A stretch of DNA of 64,000 nt from Brachionus manjavacas (lineage: Eukaryota > Rotifera > Eurotatoria > Ploima > Brachionidae): assembly GCA_019054805.1 (NCBI GenBank), contig JAHQIY010000001.1:4726501-4790500 (forward strand), in the 5' to 3' direction. Below, in pieces: positions 54,292 through 64,000 of this stretch. Within the stretch, counting starts at the first letter, position 1; every line of letters starts with the position of its first letter. The notes beneath the pieces were generated by a model. It saw only the letters and a program-made list of their open reading frames with translations. It was not told the DNA's origin and did not search any database. The translations under genes and the position numbers were made by a program.

Positions 54292-55635
54292 ATGGGTCCA
54301 AAAGTCAAATCGCCTCGCACTACCCCAATCAATCAGGAAGTAAAGTCCAGCGGCGTCATGCGATTGTCGCACGGCCGCATGTTCCACAAACGCGGACTCT
54401 GGCTCGTAGAAAAATGGAAGAAACAAAACGAGAAAAAACCAGAGGACAGAAAGCCAAAAAAGTCCACTCGTATGGTTACCAAAGAGGTCAAAGGTGACAA
54501 GAACGGCAAGACCAGAACCGTCCGAGTCAACCGATTTGTAAGCACGACACTTTTTTTCCTTTTCCTTTCATTTTATTCATCTTTTTCTTTAGCCAAGATT
54601 CTACCCAACTGAGGACAGACCAAGAAAACTAAGAACCAACAAAAAATCGTTCTCTCAACACAAACACTCGTTGAGACCATCCATCACTCCCGGCACTGTT
54701 TTGATCCTAGTCGCTGGACGCCATGCAGGAAAAGTAAGTCTCCATAAGAAAAAAAATGATAATTTCTTACCACTCACTCTGGCCAAAACGACTTTATGGT
54801 CTTAAATCTGAACACATAGTTTTCCACAAAGTATTTTAAAAATGATGATTCCATACCGCCCCAGTCTGACAAAAATGACTGATAGGTTATATTTCTGAAT
54901 AAAAATTTCATTCTTTTTATTAAATGATGATTCCATACCGCCCCAGTCTGACAAAAATGACTGATAGGTTATATTTCTGAATAAAAATTTCATTCTTTTT
55001 ATTAAATGATGATTCCATACCGCCCCAGTCTGACAAAAATGACTGAATGGTCTTAAATCTGAACAAAACTTTCAAAATTTTTTAAATTTTTAAATGATGA
55101 TTTCATACCGCCCCAGTCTGATCAAAATGACTGATAGGTTATACTCTGATTTTTTTATTTATTTTTAAATAAAATTATTTAAATAGAATAAAAAAAGCTT
55201 ATTAATTTTTTTGAATTGTAGCGTGTTGTTTTCTTGAAACAATTGGCTACTGGTCTATTGTTGGTGACCGGTCCGTTTAAATTGAACGGATGTCCTTTGA
55301 GAAGAATCAACCAGAATTATGTGATTGCCACAAGTACCAAAATTGACATAAGCAAGGTTAAAGTGCCGGAGAATTTGAACGACGCGTTCTTTAACCGAGT
55401 GAGAGCTGCGCGACGACAGGCCAAGTCAGGCGAGGCTGGAGCTGAGATTTTCCAACAAAAAAAGGAAGAGTACAAAGTCACTGAGGAAAGAAAGAGTGCT
55501 CAATTGGAGGTTGACAAGCAATTGTTGAACGCGATTAGAACCAGCACTAGCGCTGATAGAAAACTTTTGGTGCCCTACTTGAAGAAAAAATTCAGTCTTT
55601 CAAACAAGCAGTACCCGCATGAAATGAAATTTTAA
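54292..55635 (+). CDS. RPL6: Large-subunit ribosomal protein eL6 (RPL6)
   Basis: 60S ribosomal protein. Exons 54292-54537, 54593-54733 and 55222-55635 with GT-AG introns give 266 aa (human RPL6 is 288). The ATG at 54292 ([12 protein letters not shown]) is chosen over an upstream non-ATG frame. Family marks: [19 protein letters not shown], then [33 protein letters not shown] with [13 protein letters not shown], and [20 protein letters not shown]. The C-terminus [20 protein letters not shown] matches the usual YLRSxFxLxxxxYPHxL motif. Intron 2 carries a tandem array of one C/D snoRNA. AATAAAAT follows the stop. Confidence 0.97.
54754..54814 (+). ncRNA. Diverged C/D snoRNA-like unit (array copy 0)
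   Basis: Box C is weak (ATGATAA); the guide region TTACCACTCACT and D' (CTGG) are altered, while the 3' half ATGGTCTTAAATCTGAAC matches array copy 3. Probably a decayed array member. Confidence 0.45.
54839..54901 (+). ncRNA. Box C/D snoRNA in eL6 intron 2 (array copy 1)
   Basis: Box C ATGATGA 54842-54848, D' CTGA 54866-54869, box D CTGA 54895-54898. Upstream of D' is ATACCGCCCCAGT, complementary to the conserved LSU rRNA word ACTGGGGCGGTA. Confidence 0.8.
54921..54983 (+). ncRNA. Box C/D snoRNA in eL6 intron 2 (array copy 2)
   Basis: Identical core to copy 1: box C 54924-54930 and box D 54977-54980. The 82 bp spacing and identical spacer point to recent tandem duplication. Confidence 0.8.
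55003..55065 (+). ncRNA. Box C/D snoRNA in eL6 intron 2 (array copy 3)
   Basis: Same first half and guide; the second half reads GAATGGTCTTAAATCTGAAC, as in copy 0, instead of GATAGGTTATATTTCTGAA. Confidence 0.78.
55091..55151 (+). ncRNA. Box C/D snoRNA in eL6 intron 2 (array copy 4)
   Basis: Box C 55094-55100, the ATACCGCCCCAGT guide, D' CTGA and box D CTGA 55145-55148. Small changes (GATTTCATACC, GATCAAAAT). Confidence 0.78.
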
Positions 55636-57119
55636 ATTTTTTTTTCGAGAATAAAATTTTTCGAATAAAAAAATTTAGATAAATAATTTCTCCTTTTTTT
55701 CTTTTCCAAACCTTATTTTGGTTTGATAACCAATCCACTTATTTTGAGCTTAAGAAGTAGGACTCTAAGGATCATTGCATCTAGATATCAATATCAAGCT
55801 TCAAAAATGTCCATATTTATATTCAAATTTTTAATATATATTTAAAAAAGTCTCAACATGGTAAATACTGATGAAATATTTTCTAAAGAGATAATACAGT
55901 GTTGATTTTTGTAAAATAAATTTACTTTAGCTTTAAAAAATCAAAAGTTTAGAAATTTTTTTCAAATTTTAATTTCATATGTTTTTAATTTTTTTATTAA
56001 ATTTTAAAAATATAAAAAATTTAAATTTAAAAAAAAAATTATATTATATTTAGTCTTTTATTTGAAATTTATGATTTTTATGATATTTGCTAAATTTTAA
56101 AATTAAAAAAAATTAATTTTAAATAATAAATTTTTTCTTAAATTTACGTTTCCTCTTCGTAACAAATCATCCTTGTATTTTGTTTGTAATTAAAAAAACC
56201 GAAATATTTTTCAAATTCTTTTAAATAAGATTCAAATGGGATTTTTGTGGGTTTTATCTAATTCTTTTAAATTTGAAAACTATTATAAGCCTAAAAAATT
56301 GTACTCAAATTTGAAAAATTTTATTTATTCAAAAAATCTTTTAAAAAATTTCAAATCAAGCTGACTTTAAAAATAATTCGAAATTTAATTTCTCCAAAAA
56401 AGATTTTCCAAGTAAAAAGGGGGTGACCAAGGCTTTAAAATTTTGCGTATATTTATTATCTTATTTTCGAAAATGAAACTTTGTAGACTTTAACTTTAGG
56501 GGGTGTTTTTTGGTGCTTGATTCAAATTTGAGATAATTTACTGAGTGTGAAAGCTTAATCTTAAAAATACACTCGAGTGTGAGTTTTAGGATTTTAAATG
56601 TATTTAATAAAATAATTAAAGCAAAAGTTACCACTCATTTAAGAGAGACAATTTTTTTTAAATTGGTTTTGACACTCAAGTGTGCTTTCTAGTCATAAAT
56701 GGGAGTCGTGCATTTTTTAGGTATTCATTTTTGCGGTGTGAAATTCTAAAAAAAATTAAAATAATTTTTTTCTTATTAAAAAACTGAATCTTATTTCTGG
56801 ATTTATTTAAAATGTTTAAATTATTAACGAAATTTCAACAGATAAAATAATAGAAATAGTTGGTAAAGAGTAAAACGTGATTAAAGAGTGATTGTAAGAA
56901 ATCTAAGAAATTAAAACGAAAAAGATTTAATTTTCAGTATTTCCACTTTCGATAATCATTCTTTATATCTTAATATATAAAATAAATATTTTATTTTTAA
57001 CAATGCATTTTATTTTTAAATTTTAAATCTAAAAAAAAGTGAATTGTCATTGATTTTAATAGAATTTATTTAATAGGCTTATGAAATATCTTTGAAATAT
57101 TTAATTGACTATATTCTAG
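55636..57119. other. Intergenic stretch between eL6 and MTERF3
   Basis: AT-rich, no gene. The words CACTCGAGTGTGAG (56570) and CACTCAAGTGTGC (56672) are palindrome-like and repeat within 100 bp; their meaning is unknown. Confidence 0.4.
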
Positions 57120-58208
57120 ATGATCAGACGAACTTTGCGGTACTATTCATCTGATTATTTTAAAAAAATAGTCACCTACCAAAAACCCAATGTTTCCGAG
57201 CAGTCGAAAAATTTTGCAAAAAAATTTATCCAAAAAAATAATGTTGTTGTGCGTCAAAAACAGATTTTAGTTTCGGAACCGATGTGGAAAGAGCCGCATT
57301 TAGATGAAGAAGAAGATTTGACCGAGGAGCAAAAAATGGAAAAGCAGATTCAAAATCTGGAGCCAATTAGCCGACCAGTGGTGTACAACTTGGCCTATTA
57401 TGTCAACAAAAGCCCGGTGTTGCGAGCTTTTGTAGAAATGGGAGTTTTCATAAGAAAATGGGACCAGGATCCGTCAATAGCCAAGCTTGTATTGAATCTC
57501 GATTTAGAAAAACATGTTAAACCATTTTTGATATTTTTGCATGATATCGGCGTGCCTGCTGAGAACCACGCGTTCATTATAACAAAAAATCCTGCAGTTT
57601 TTCAGGATTCATTGCAGGACTTGGTCAATCGGATAGAGTATTTGAAAAGTAAAAAATTTGACAAGGAAGCCATAGTGAGAATATTAACCCAGGCACCCAA
57701 ATGGCTGAGTTTAAGTGTGCAGGAAGTAGACGCCAGACTCGGATGGTTTCAGAAAGAATTTGGTCTTAGTGGAGCTGAATTGAGACAAGTGGTGACCGAA
57801 AGACCCAAATTGGTTACTTTACCGACTAGTATACCCCAGAAGGTCAAGTTTGGAGTGACTGATTTTTTGGATTATTCGCCGCACAGTCTTAAGTCACTTT
57901 TAATAAAGTTTCCCAAGTTGTTTACCAAAAAATTTGACCAAATAGAAGGAAATTTTATTTTTTTAACTCAGGTTGCCAAGTTGACTCATCAAGATATTGA
58001 GTTGTATCCGGCGGCTCTGGTATGCTCTCTTCAAACACTAAAAATCAGATTTGCATTTTTAAAAACGCTGGATCGAGTTCAGTTCGATCCGACAAAAGCT
58101 AATTTTGTTAGCTTAAAGGCGCTTTGTGAGCCTGAGGATAAAGTTTTTTGTACTCGAACAGCCAAAACTAGTTATGATGAATATAAAAAATTTTTAAAAA
58201 CGTTGTGA
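57120..58208 (+). CDS. MTERF3: Mitochondrial transcription termination factor 3 (MTERF3)
   Basis: Single exon, 362 aa (human 417). The N-terminus MIRRTLRYYSSDYFKK is basic without acids and fits a mitochondrial targeting sequence. Helical mTERF repeats follow from about residue 130: LKSKKFDKEAIVRILTQAPK, LDARLGWF-type (EVDARLGWFQKEFGLS), VTERPKLVTLP and LIKFPKLFTKKF. The C-terminus PTKANFVSLKALCEPEDKVF then CTRTAKTSYDEYKKFLKTL matches the ending typical of MTERF3 (EIAKAS..DFEKFLKTL). In animals MTERF3 represses mtDNA transcription and aids mitoribosome assembly. No intron is evident. Confidence 0.93.
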   Translation: MIRRTLRYYSSDYFKKIVTYQKPNVSEQSKNFAKKFIQKNNVVVRQKQILVSEPMWKEPHLDEEEDLTEEQKMEKQIQNLEPISRPVVYNLAYYVNKSPVLRAFVEMGVFIRKWDQDPSIAKLVLNLDLEKHVKPFLIFLHDIGVPAENHAFIITKNPAVFQDSLQDLVNRIEYLKSKKFDKEAIVRILTQAPKWLSLSVQEVDARLGWFQKEFGLSGAELRQVVTERPKLVTLPTSIPQKVKFGVTDFLDYSPHSLKSLLIKFPKLFTKKFDQIEGNFIFLTQVAKLTHQDIELYPAALVCSLQTLKIRFAFLKTLDRVQFDPTKANFVSLKALCEPEDKVFCTRTAKTSYDEYKKFLKTL

Positions 58209-58589
58209 ATAAAATTTTATTTATTAAAAAAATTTGTTTTTGTTTATCTGTTTATTAGACAATTAATGTTTTTATAATTAATTAATTATTTCTATTTGAA
58301 TAAAAGAAAACTTTCTAAAAAAATAAAAAATTGAAATTTTTAGAATGTAAAGAAAGACTTAAAGAATAATCGCTTCATTCCAGAATACGGTTTTGAGTAC
58401 GCTATATCTCTTCCAATATGTCAGAGATAAAAGAAACATTTTGACATTTTTTTTTAATTTTATTAAAAAATTAAAAAGACAATTTGATTTTTTAATATGA
58501 TAGAATTAAAGTCCAGCTTTTTTCAGATATTTTTACAGAAAATATATTTCAATTAATCACACTGATATCTTTATCAGAACTGATCATAT

Positions 58590-59097
58590 ATTACAAGAGA
58601 AGAAACTTGAGATATTGGAATCGACTCCTTTGGAAGATAAAAAAAAAAGGTTATCTAATTGAGTTCATCAAATTATCAATAATAGAATAAGTTTAGTCAA
58701 ATGTCATATCTTTAACGACTTACAGATGCATTATCAGTTTATGGTCCAGCTGGTAGCACTAGAGACCGTAAAAATCGACTCTTTAAAAGAAATTTACAAA
58801 AAGCAATGTCCACCATGACTTTTAATCAAATAAAATTGTTAATAATTGGAATCAACTTCCTCTTTGTGTTATTCTGGTCAAGATTTAGAAGAAGAGAAAA
58901 TGTTTAAATTAGTAACAGTGTACAGCTAGTAAAGAGGAACCTTTAAGTTTATTAAATTATTTTTGTTGGTCATCTAAAAAAGGACCGTAATCTTTAAATA
59001 ATTTTAAAAAATTTAATATTCAGTAAAGCAGCTACCGACGGGTTCCTGAGTAATTTGTCTTCGTAAATCTGCTTGCTGTAGCTTATTATTATTATCT
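58590..59097 (+). mobile_element. Decayed LINE C-terminal fragment with hairpin 3' end
   Basis: Broken frames give GYLIEFIKLS, STRDRKNRLFKRNLQK and VNNWNQLPLCVI, collinear with the C-terminus of the LINE at 31690. The 3' end AGCTACCGACGGG ... TTGCTGTAGCTTATTATTATTAT is the family signature. DNA from 58209 to 58590 shows nothing. Confidence 0.75.
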
Positions 59098-59602
59098 ATA
59101 AGTAGTTTTGGCTGTTCGAGTACAAAAAATTTTATCGTCAATCTTAGAGAACAAAAATAGCTTTTTCGTATCAAACTGGACTCGGTTCAACCATTTAAAA
59201 ACCATTCTCTATTAAATTTTTTAAGTCCTAATCAGAGTACTGAGAAAAAATTTAATAACAATATTGAATTTTATATTCTAAGATTTCAAAAAAAAAAATT
59301 ATTAAAATTCTATTTTTTTTTTAATTAGATAAGCTAAATCTGTTTCTAAAAATTAATAATTTTTTTTGATGTCAATAATGGAATTATTCCTTTGATTCTA
59401 ATAATTGATAAGGATCAATGTCTTTTTTTAAATTTCAAATCAATCGAATAAAAGAGAATATTCTTTTTAATTCTTGATCATTTATTCAAAAAATTTTTTC
59501 TATTTGATTAGTTGACTAGTTTCTTATCAAAACTTATCAAACAATGTAAATTTAAAATCTTTCATTTTTATAAAAAAAAATCGACAGTTATTTGAAAAAA
59601 AA
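59098..59602. other. Intergenic stretch
   Basis: AT-rich; 5' flank of the next gene. Nothing recognised. Confidence 0.4.
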
Positions 59603-59959
59603 ATGAGACTATTATTAGCATTAAGCCTTCTTCTTTTCGTGAAATGCAACGACAATTTTGATTCATTCTTTGAGTCGGCTAGCTGGATAGACCGAAGCGG
59701 AATCGTGGCATTGAGCATCTTTCACAAGACAATCGCCTATGACAAAGTTGAAGCTGCTTTTTCGGAGCTCGAGACTCGTTTTGGCTCTGACGTCCAGTGG
59801 AAAAATCGAGAAGCTCTGTACATGCAATTTCTATGCCATGTAAATTTCGCTCCAGGAAAAAATCCTTGGAACATCGAACCTCATAGAGTAACAACCAGCT
59901 ATCTGCAACACATTTTAAATGCGTGTAATCCACCTAGAAAATATTACTATTATGTCTAA
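59603..59959 (+). CDS. Secreted DUF2599-like protein, 118 aa, intronless
   Basis: A clear signal peptide (MRLLLALSLLLFVKCN) is followed by one domain of about 100 residues: SASWIDRSGIVALSI, AFSELETRFGSDVQWKN, ALYMQFLCHVNFAP, GKNPWNIEPHRV and ILNACNPP at the C-terminus. The order W-x-x-R-x-G..LS, W+N, Q-x-x-CH, K-x-x-WN-x-EP, CNP is how I remember DUF2599, a domain mostly known from secreted bacterial proteins; the two Cys (CH and CNP) probably pair. Function is unknown. It has no intron, AT-rich flanks and normal AT content, and AATAAAAATT follows the stop. Horizontal origin is possible but not shown. Confidence 0.6.
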   Translation: MRLLLALSLLLFVKCNDNFDSFFESASWIDRSGIVALSIFHKTIAYDKVEAAFSELETRFGSDVQWKNREALYMQFLCHVNFAPGKNPWNIEPHRVTTSYLQHILNACNPPRKYYYYV

Positions 59960-60453
59960 ATTACTTCAAAATTATTTTTAAATTTTCTTTAATAAAAATT
60001 TAAACATTTATTTTTTTTGCAAAAGTAGAAACTAATTAATATAATTTGAAAAATATTTTATATACCAAAATCACTTTTTAGGATAAAACTAATGAACTTA
60101 TTATAGATAATTTTAAATGTCCTATTATAATTAATAATTTATTATTTGTTTAGTCATAATTCTATTTTAAAAACAAAATTTTAATAAATTGATTTATTTA
60201 TTATAAAATGCATTTAAATACGTTTGTCTAAGAAATTCCTTTATTTTGGTGGGTGGATAAGCGACCATCGATCCTATATTATTTTTAATTCCTATTAAAA
60301 ATATTTTATTTGAATCATTTTAAAAAAATTTAAATAATATTTGTCTTATTGTCTCTAAACTTTCTAGGCTGCAATCCAGAGTTCCTTTCGTTACTTTGAA
60401 TCTGAAATTTTTTCAAGTAAGGTACCGATTCGATTACGGATTATTATTTATTT
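59960..60453. other. Intergenic stretch
   Basis: AT-rich. A GC-richer patch 60245-60275 (GGTGGGTGGATAAGCGACC) is unexplained. No gene. Confidence 0.4.
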
Positions 60454-61290
60454 GTTTTATCTGTGCCGAGCTAAAGCTCCTTCAGATTAAAAAATAAAAT
60501 AAGATAAAATTAAAAATTAGGACAAAATAAAATAAAATGTAAAGAAAAAATATAAGAAAAATTAAAATAAGTTAAAATATAATAATAAGACAATTAAAAA
60601 TTGATAAATTGTAAGAGGTGACATGTAAAAAGTATTTAAGTTTTGAACAGTTCAGGAAAGAAAGAAGAAATAGTAAGATAGCAATTACACAATGGAGTTG
60701 GGTATTCAACATACCTTGATTCAAAACCCGCTTTATACTCATCAACCAGCTTAACAACCAATCGAACAGAATGACGCAGTCCTCCCGCTACATATCTTTC
60801 GCTCAATTCAAAAAGTCGATTCGAGACAGTTAAGAATTCAAGTTTATTAAAGGCCTCATGATGCAAAATATTGGAAGGAGTATCATATTTTAGTATAAGT
60901 ATAAAACGAACTGCTGAGTTTTGTAAGACTTGAATTTTTTTAATGTTTGTCTCTGAAAATGAATTTAGACACGGAAAAGAGTAATCAATTGGAGATCCGA
61001 TTAAAGATTTATATAGGTTTCCTAGTGTGCAATCATTAAGACCCCACGTTTTGTTTGACAATGTTTTTATTAAGTTCAACCGTGAACTACAACGCTGTTT
61101 TATTTCATCAACCATTGGGGTAAAGGTTAATTTTGAATCAAATTTTGTACCTAGAAACTTGATTTCCTTTTGACTCTCAATTTTATTTTCATATATTTTT
61201 AATTTTAAGTCAATATTTTCCTTATTATATTTAGTGAAGACAATGAAGCAAGACTTTTCAACAGATATTTTCATCTTCCACTTGAAGAGC
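60454..61290 (-). mobile_element. Second-family LINE, 5'-truncated, with hairpin 3' end
   Basis: The minus strand encodes 212 residues of an RT C-terminal region: EKSCFIVFTKYNKENI, KFLGTKFDSKLTFTPMVDEI, CTLGNLYKSLIGSPIDYS and LQNSAVRFILILKYDTPSN, then ELSERYVAGGLRHS. This is a different LINE group from the RRATKL type. The frame is open to its stop at 60636. The 3' UTR runs to a hairpin AATCTGAAGGAGCTTTAGCTC followed by GGCACAG and an A-rich tail near 60450-60480. The RT core and endonuclease are missing. Confidence 0.85.
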
Positions 61291-64000
61291 CATTTTCTAG
61301 TTCGTCTAAGTATTTGTTTATCTTATTTTCTAGATTTCCTTTTTTCTTAAAAATATAAAATCAGCAAAAAGAAGAGAGTATTCACTATTTGGTATTCACT
61401 ATTACGGAGTTGGGCGTCTCTGTTTAATAATTTAGTCTAATATTTACTTTTTAACCTAGCAAATATCCCTTGGAGATTTTTTTAGTTTTTAGATCGACAA
61501 AATTTTGTTAATTTAATCAATTGAAGATAAATTAGCTATTTAGAAAATTTGATAATTCTATTGTTAAACAGTAAGGTTTAATATTGAGTAAGTAAATTAC
61601 CAGGAAATAATTAAAGATATGTTCTATTAAGATACAGTTAAAATTTGAATATCTGACTAATTAAACAATTATAATTTTAATGCAAAAATGTGATCTAATG
61701 AAAGTTTTTGGCTTGATTAATTAATGTTTAATAGAAGAAATATCGATGATTTTCCTGGAGTCAAATTTGAGCTTTAGCAAGTTTCGACATCAATCTTTTT
61801 CACTAGTTTGACTCCACTTCAAATTTTTAGCGAGTGAAATACTGCGATTAAGTTCTTCTAAAATTCGGTTTGCATGAAATAGCCATGAATCTTCCACATG
61901 AATGAAACGTCATGATTTATATAAGCTGACAAAAAAAATAAGCAGAATTGATGAGTATTTTGAATCAATTGTAACTAAAAAAGGATATGAATTTCAAAAA
62001 TAATTTTATATTTAGTTTTATTTTGGTTAACTATACATATGTTGATTCATTAATAAGATTTTTGCAATATTTTTTAATGGTGAAATTATTATTAAAAAAG
62101 ATTTGGCAAGTTTTTTTTCTATTTAACTTTTTTGAAATTTTGATATTACGTTGTTTCATTAAAACTCAATACTTAAGCATGTTAAAATTTGAAATATAAT
62201 TACGCAATTATTTTTAGAAATGTAAAATAGAAAAAAAATTGCCATTTGGTCTTAACAGAAAATTTTTCTTAATAAAAAATACTAAAAGCCGAATGGTTAA
62301 CAATAGTTAGTTAAAATTATAATCTTTTAAAATCAATAAAAAATTCATATTAGTATATTTGATGATCCTCTTCCAACTTCACATCCCGCATGCTACCTTT
62401 TCTTTGGCGGCAATTGCTACTTGTTTATACGTGGTTTCATCTATTTAATCTCTCTTTCAAGTGATCTTTTGTGTTGTCCAGAATAAAGCGACTTTAAAGA
62501 TTCTGTCTGTTGGTATTCTTAAAATATATCCAAGCTATTTAAGACCTCCAAATATTAATTTAGGATGCAGTTCTGGCCTCCACTATTCTATTTCGAATGT
62601 CTTCCTAAGAACCTCCATTTTTGCTGATTATGTAATTTTTAGTGATGAATAATTCAAATTTTTCGAAAAAAAATTTCAATGATTTACTCATTAATTTTAA
62701 GGAGTTCTTATTTTTAGATATTTTACGGGTTTTAATGATCGACATTTAGCGGTAATTTGTTTTTTTTTTAATCTTTACATTTTATTTTACTATAAAATCA
62801 AATTTCTTGCTAAAAAAATTAGAATAGACAAAAATTAATTTTAATAACTAAATAATATAATTAATTTAACAATAATTAAAATAATTTATTGTCTAAAATT
62901 ACTAATGAATTCAAAATTTAAATTTTTTTTTAAAATTCATTTTTCTAAACTACGGCTTATTAATTGAAATATTCTTGTCAGATAGAAATTTTATTTTATG
63001 TCGTGAAAAGATTATTTTTTTTTTAATTTTTATTATTATTATTTTATTCGTCTGGCAGTTGGTTCCAATTGCTTGCTGTCCTGTTGGAGAAAAAATTTTG
63101 ATTTATTTAATTGATGCTATTTTATTTTCTGGTTTCTTGCTGAGTTTACAAGGCCATCATGACTGAGGATCACTACTTTAAATATTGTAAATTTTTTTAA
63201 TTAATTTAATTTTTAGTATTTCTTTATATGCTTGTTTATATTAAACTCATGAATAATTTGTGCTTAATTTTAAAATGATCAAAATGATGATAATAGATTA
63301 CATTTTTTTAATAATGACTAAAATTAATATTTAGCACCTGAAATTGTTCTGAATCTAGATCAAAGATAAAGACTGTAGGCAATCTTATTCACTTTATTCA
63401 CATGGATTATCTTTGATTTAAACTAACACACGTATCATGTTTCGATATCGATTTTTCCTCTTTATCAAATAGCTCTTTGCAATCATATTATTTTTATCTA
63501 ATCAGTTTCAAAATTTATTAATTTTTTTTCTATTAATTTTCAAAAAAGAATTATATTGGCATGAAAAATTCTGCATTGAAATTAGAGAGAAACAAAAATG
63601 TTTTAATCCTAATTTTTTTCATCTATCTATCGAACGCATGAGCTAATCAAGGGAAATACGCATTAGGTGCTGAAAACTCAGCCCATAAATTAATTTTTTA
63701 GCTCATGACTATTTTTAAATTATTAATAAAGGCATGAGATTAATTGTTGTCAGTAAAAGCAAAGTTTTACAAGTCACTTAAACAAAATAACAATTTTTTA
63801 TGATTTTTTTTTCTAAATTTTTATCTGGACAGTTGTTTATCCTATTCCAAATTTTTTCCAGTTCAATAAAAAATTGTCAATCGACATTTAAAAAATTTTC
63901 CCTCTTTTTTTTAAGTCTCAATAAAATGTCTTTAAACTCTTTATCTATCTACTGAGTAATTTACAAAGTCATGAATTTATTCTAACCATGAGACATTTAG
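61291..64000. other. Right-end intergenic stretch
   Basis: AT-rich. A frame at 62461-62652 (SYLRPPNINLGCSSGLHYS) and one ending 63166 (VPIACCPVGEKI) have some protein character, possibly LINE or exon scraps, but lack support. No RNA gene was seen. Confidence 0.4.

Noticed and set aside
60572-60757. 61-aa minus-strand ORF
   Set aside because: Alternative frame over the 3' part of the second-family LINE.

Overview
The window is nuclear DNA of an animal, very AT-rich (I judge roughly three quarters A+T by eye), with short spliced introns, intron-encoded box C/D snoRNAs, metazoan kinase and transporter families, and many decayed non-LTR retrotransposons. The mix suggests a small-bodied spiralian; a monogonont rotifer such as Brachionus would fit, but that placement is inference and nothing here proves it.

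Host genes, left to right. 2.2-8.6 kb: ribosomal protein uL4 (RPL4), whose second intron carries six C/D snoRNA-like units including three U18-like copies, facing an SLC6 monoamine-type transporter. 11.5-12.8 kb: LRP2BP, a Sel1-repeat protein. 16.4 kb: a MORN-repeat protein with a TATA box. 29.9-38.5 kb: one tandem-kinase gene of the MSK (RPS6KA4/5) family on the minus strand, with a 6 kb intron full of LINE debris. 40.5-45.0 kb: three small unrecognised genes, two of them with signal peptides, among tRNA-Glu copies. 47.0-49.9 kb: two divergent WD40 paralogues with a tRNA-Glu between them. 54.3-55.6 kb: ribosomal protein eL6 (RPL6), with a tandem array of one C/D snoRNA in intron 2. 57.1 kb: MTERF3. 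59.6 kb: a small secreted protein that resembles the bacterial DUF2599 domain.

The most unusual region is 18.19-29.02 kb: a 10.8 kb segment bounded by about 395 bp inverted repeats and flanked by TA on both sides. It encodes a multi-domain transposase (zinc-binding N-terminus, HTH, DDE nuclease, SWIM finger) whose C-terminal part resembles a ubiquitin/SUMO-specific cysteine peptidase. Around it lie a double-homeodomain protein, two spliced membrane or secreted proteins, a CLCC1-like membrane exon, a 124 bp tandem repeat and a compositionally foreign island. This looks like a large cargo-carrying DNA transposon, now partly decayed, that inserted at or beside a Tc1/mariner relic.

Mobile DNA is otherwise mostly 5'-truncated LINEs of at least two families, each with its own hairpin-bearing 3' end, plus two MITE-like TA-flanked or inverted-repeat elements. 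Two LINE copies (0.34-1.2 kb and 13.4-14.1 kb) are far more GC-rich than the surrounding DNA.
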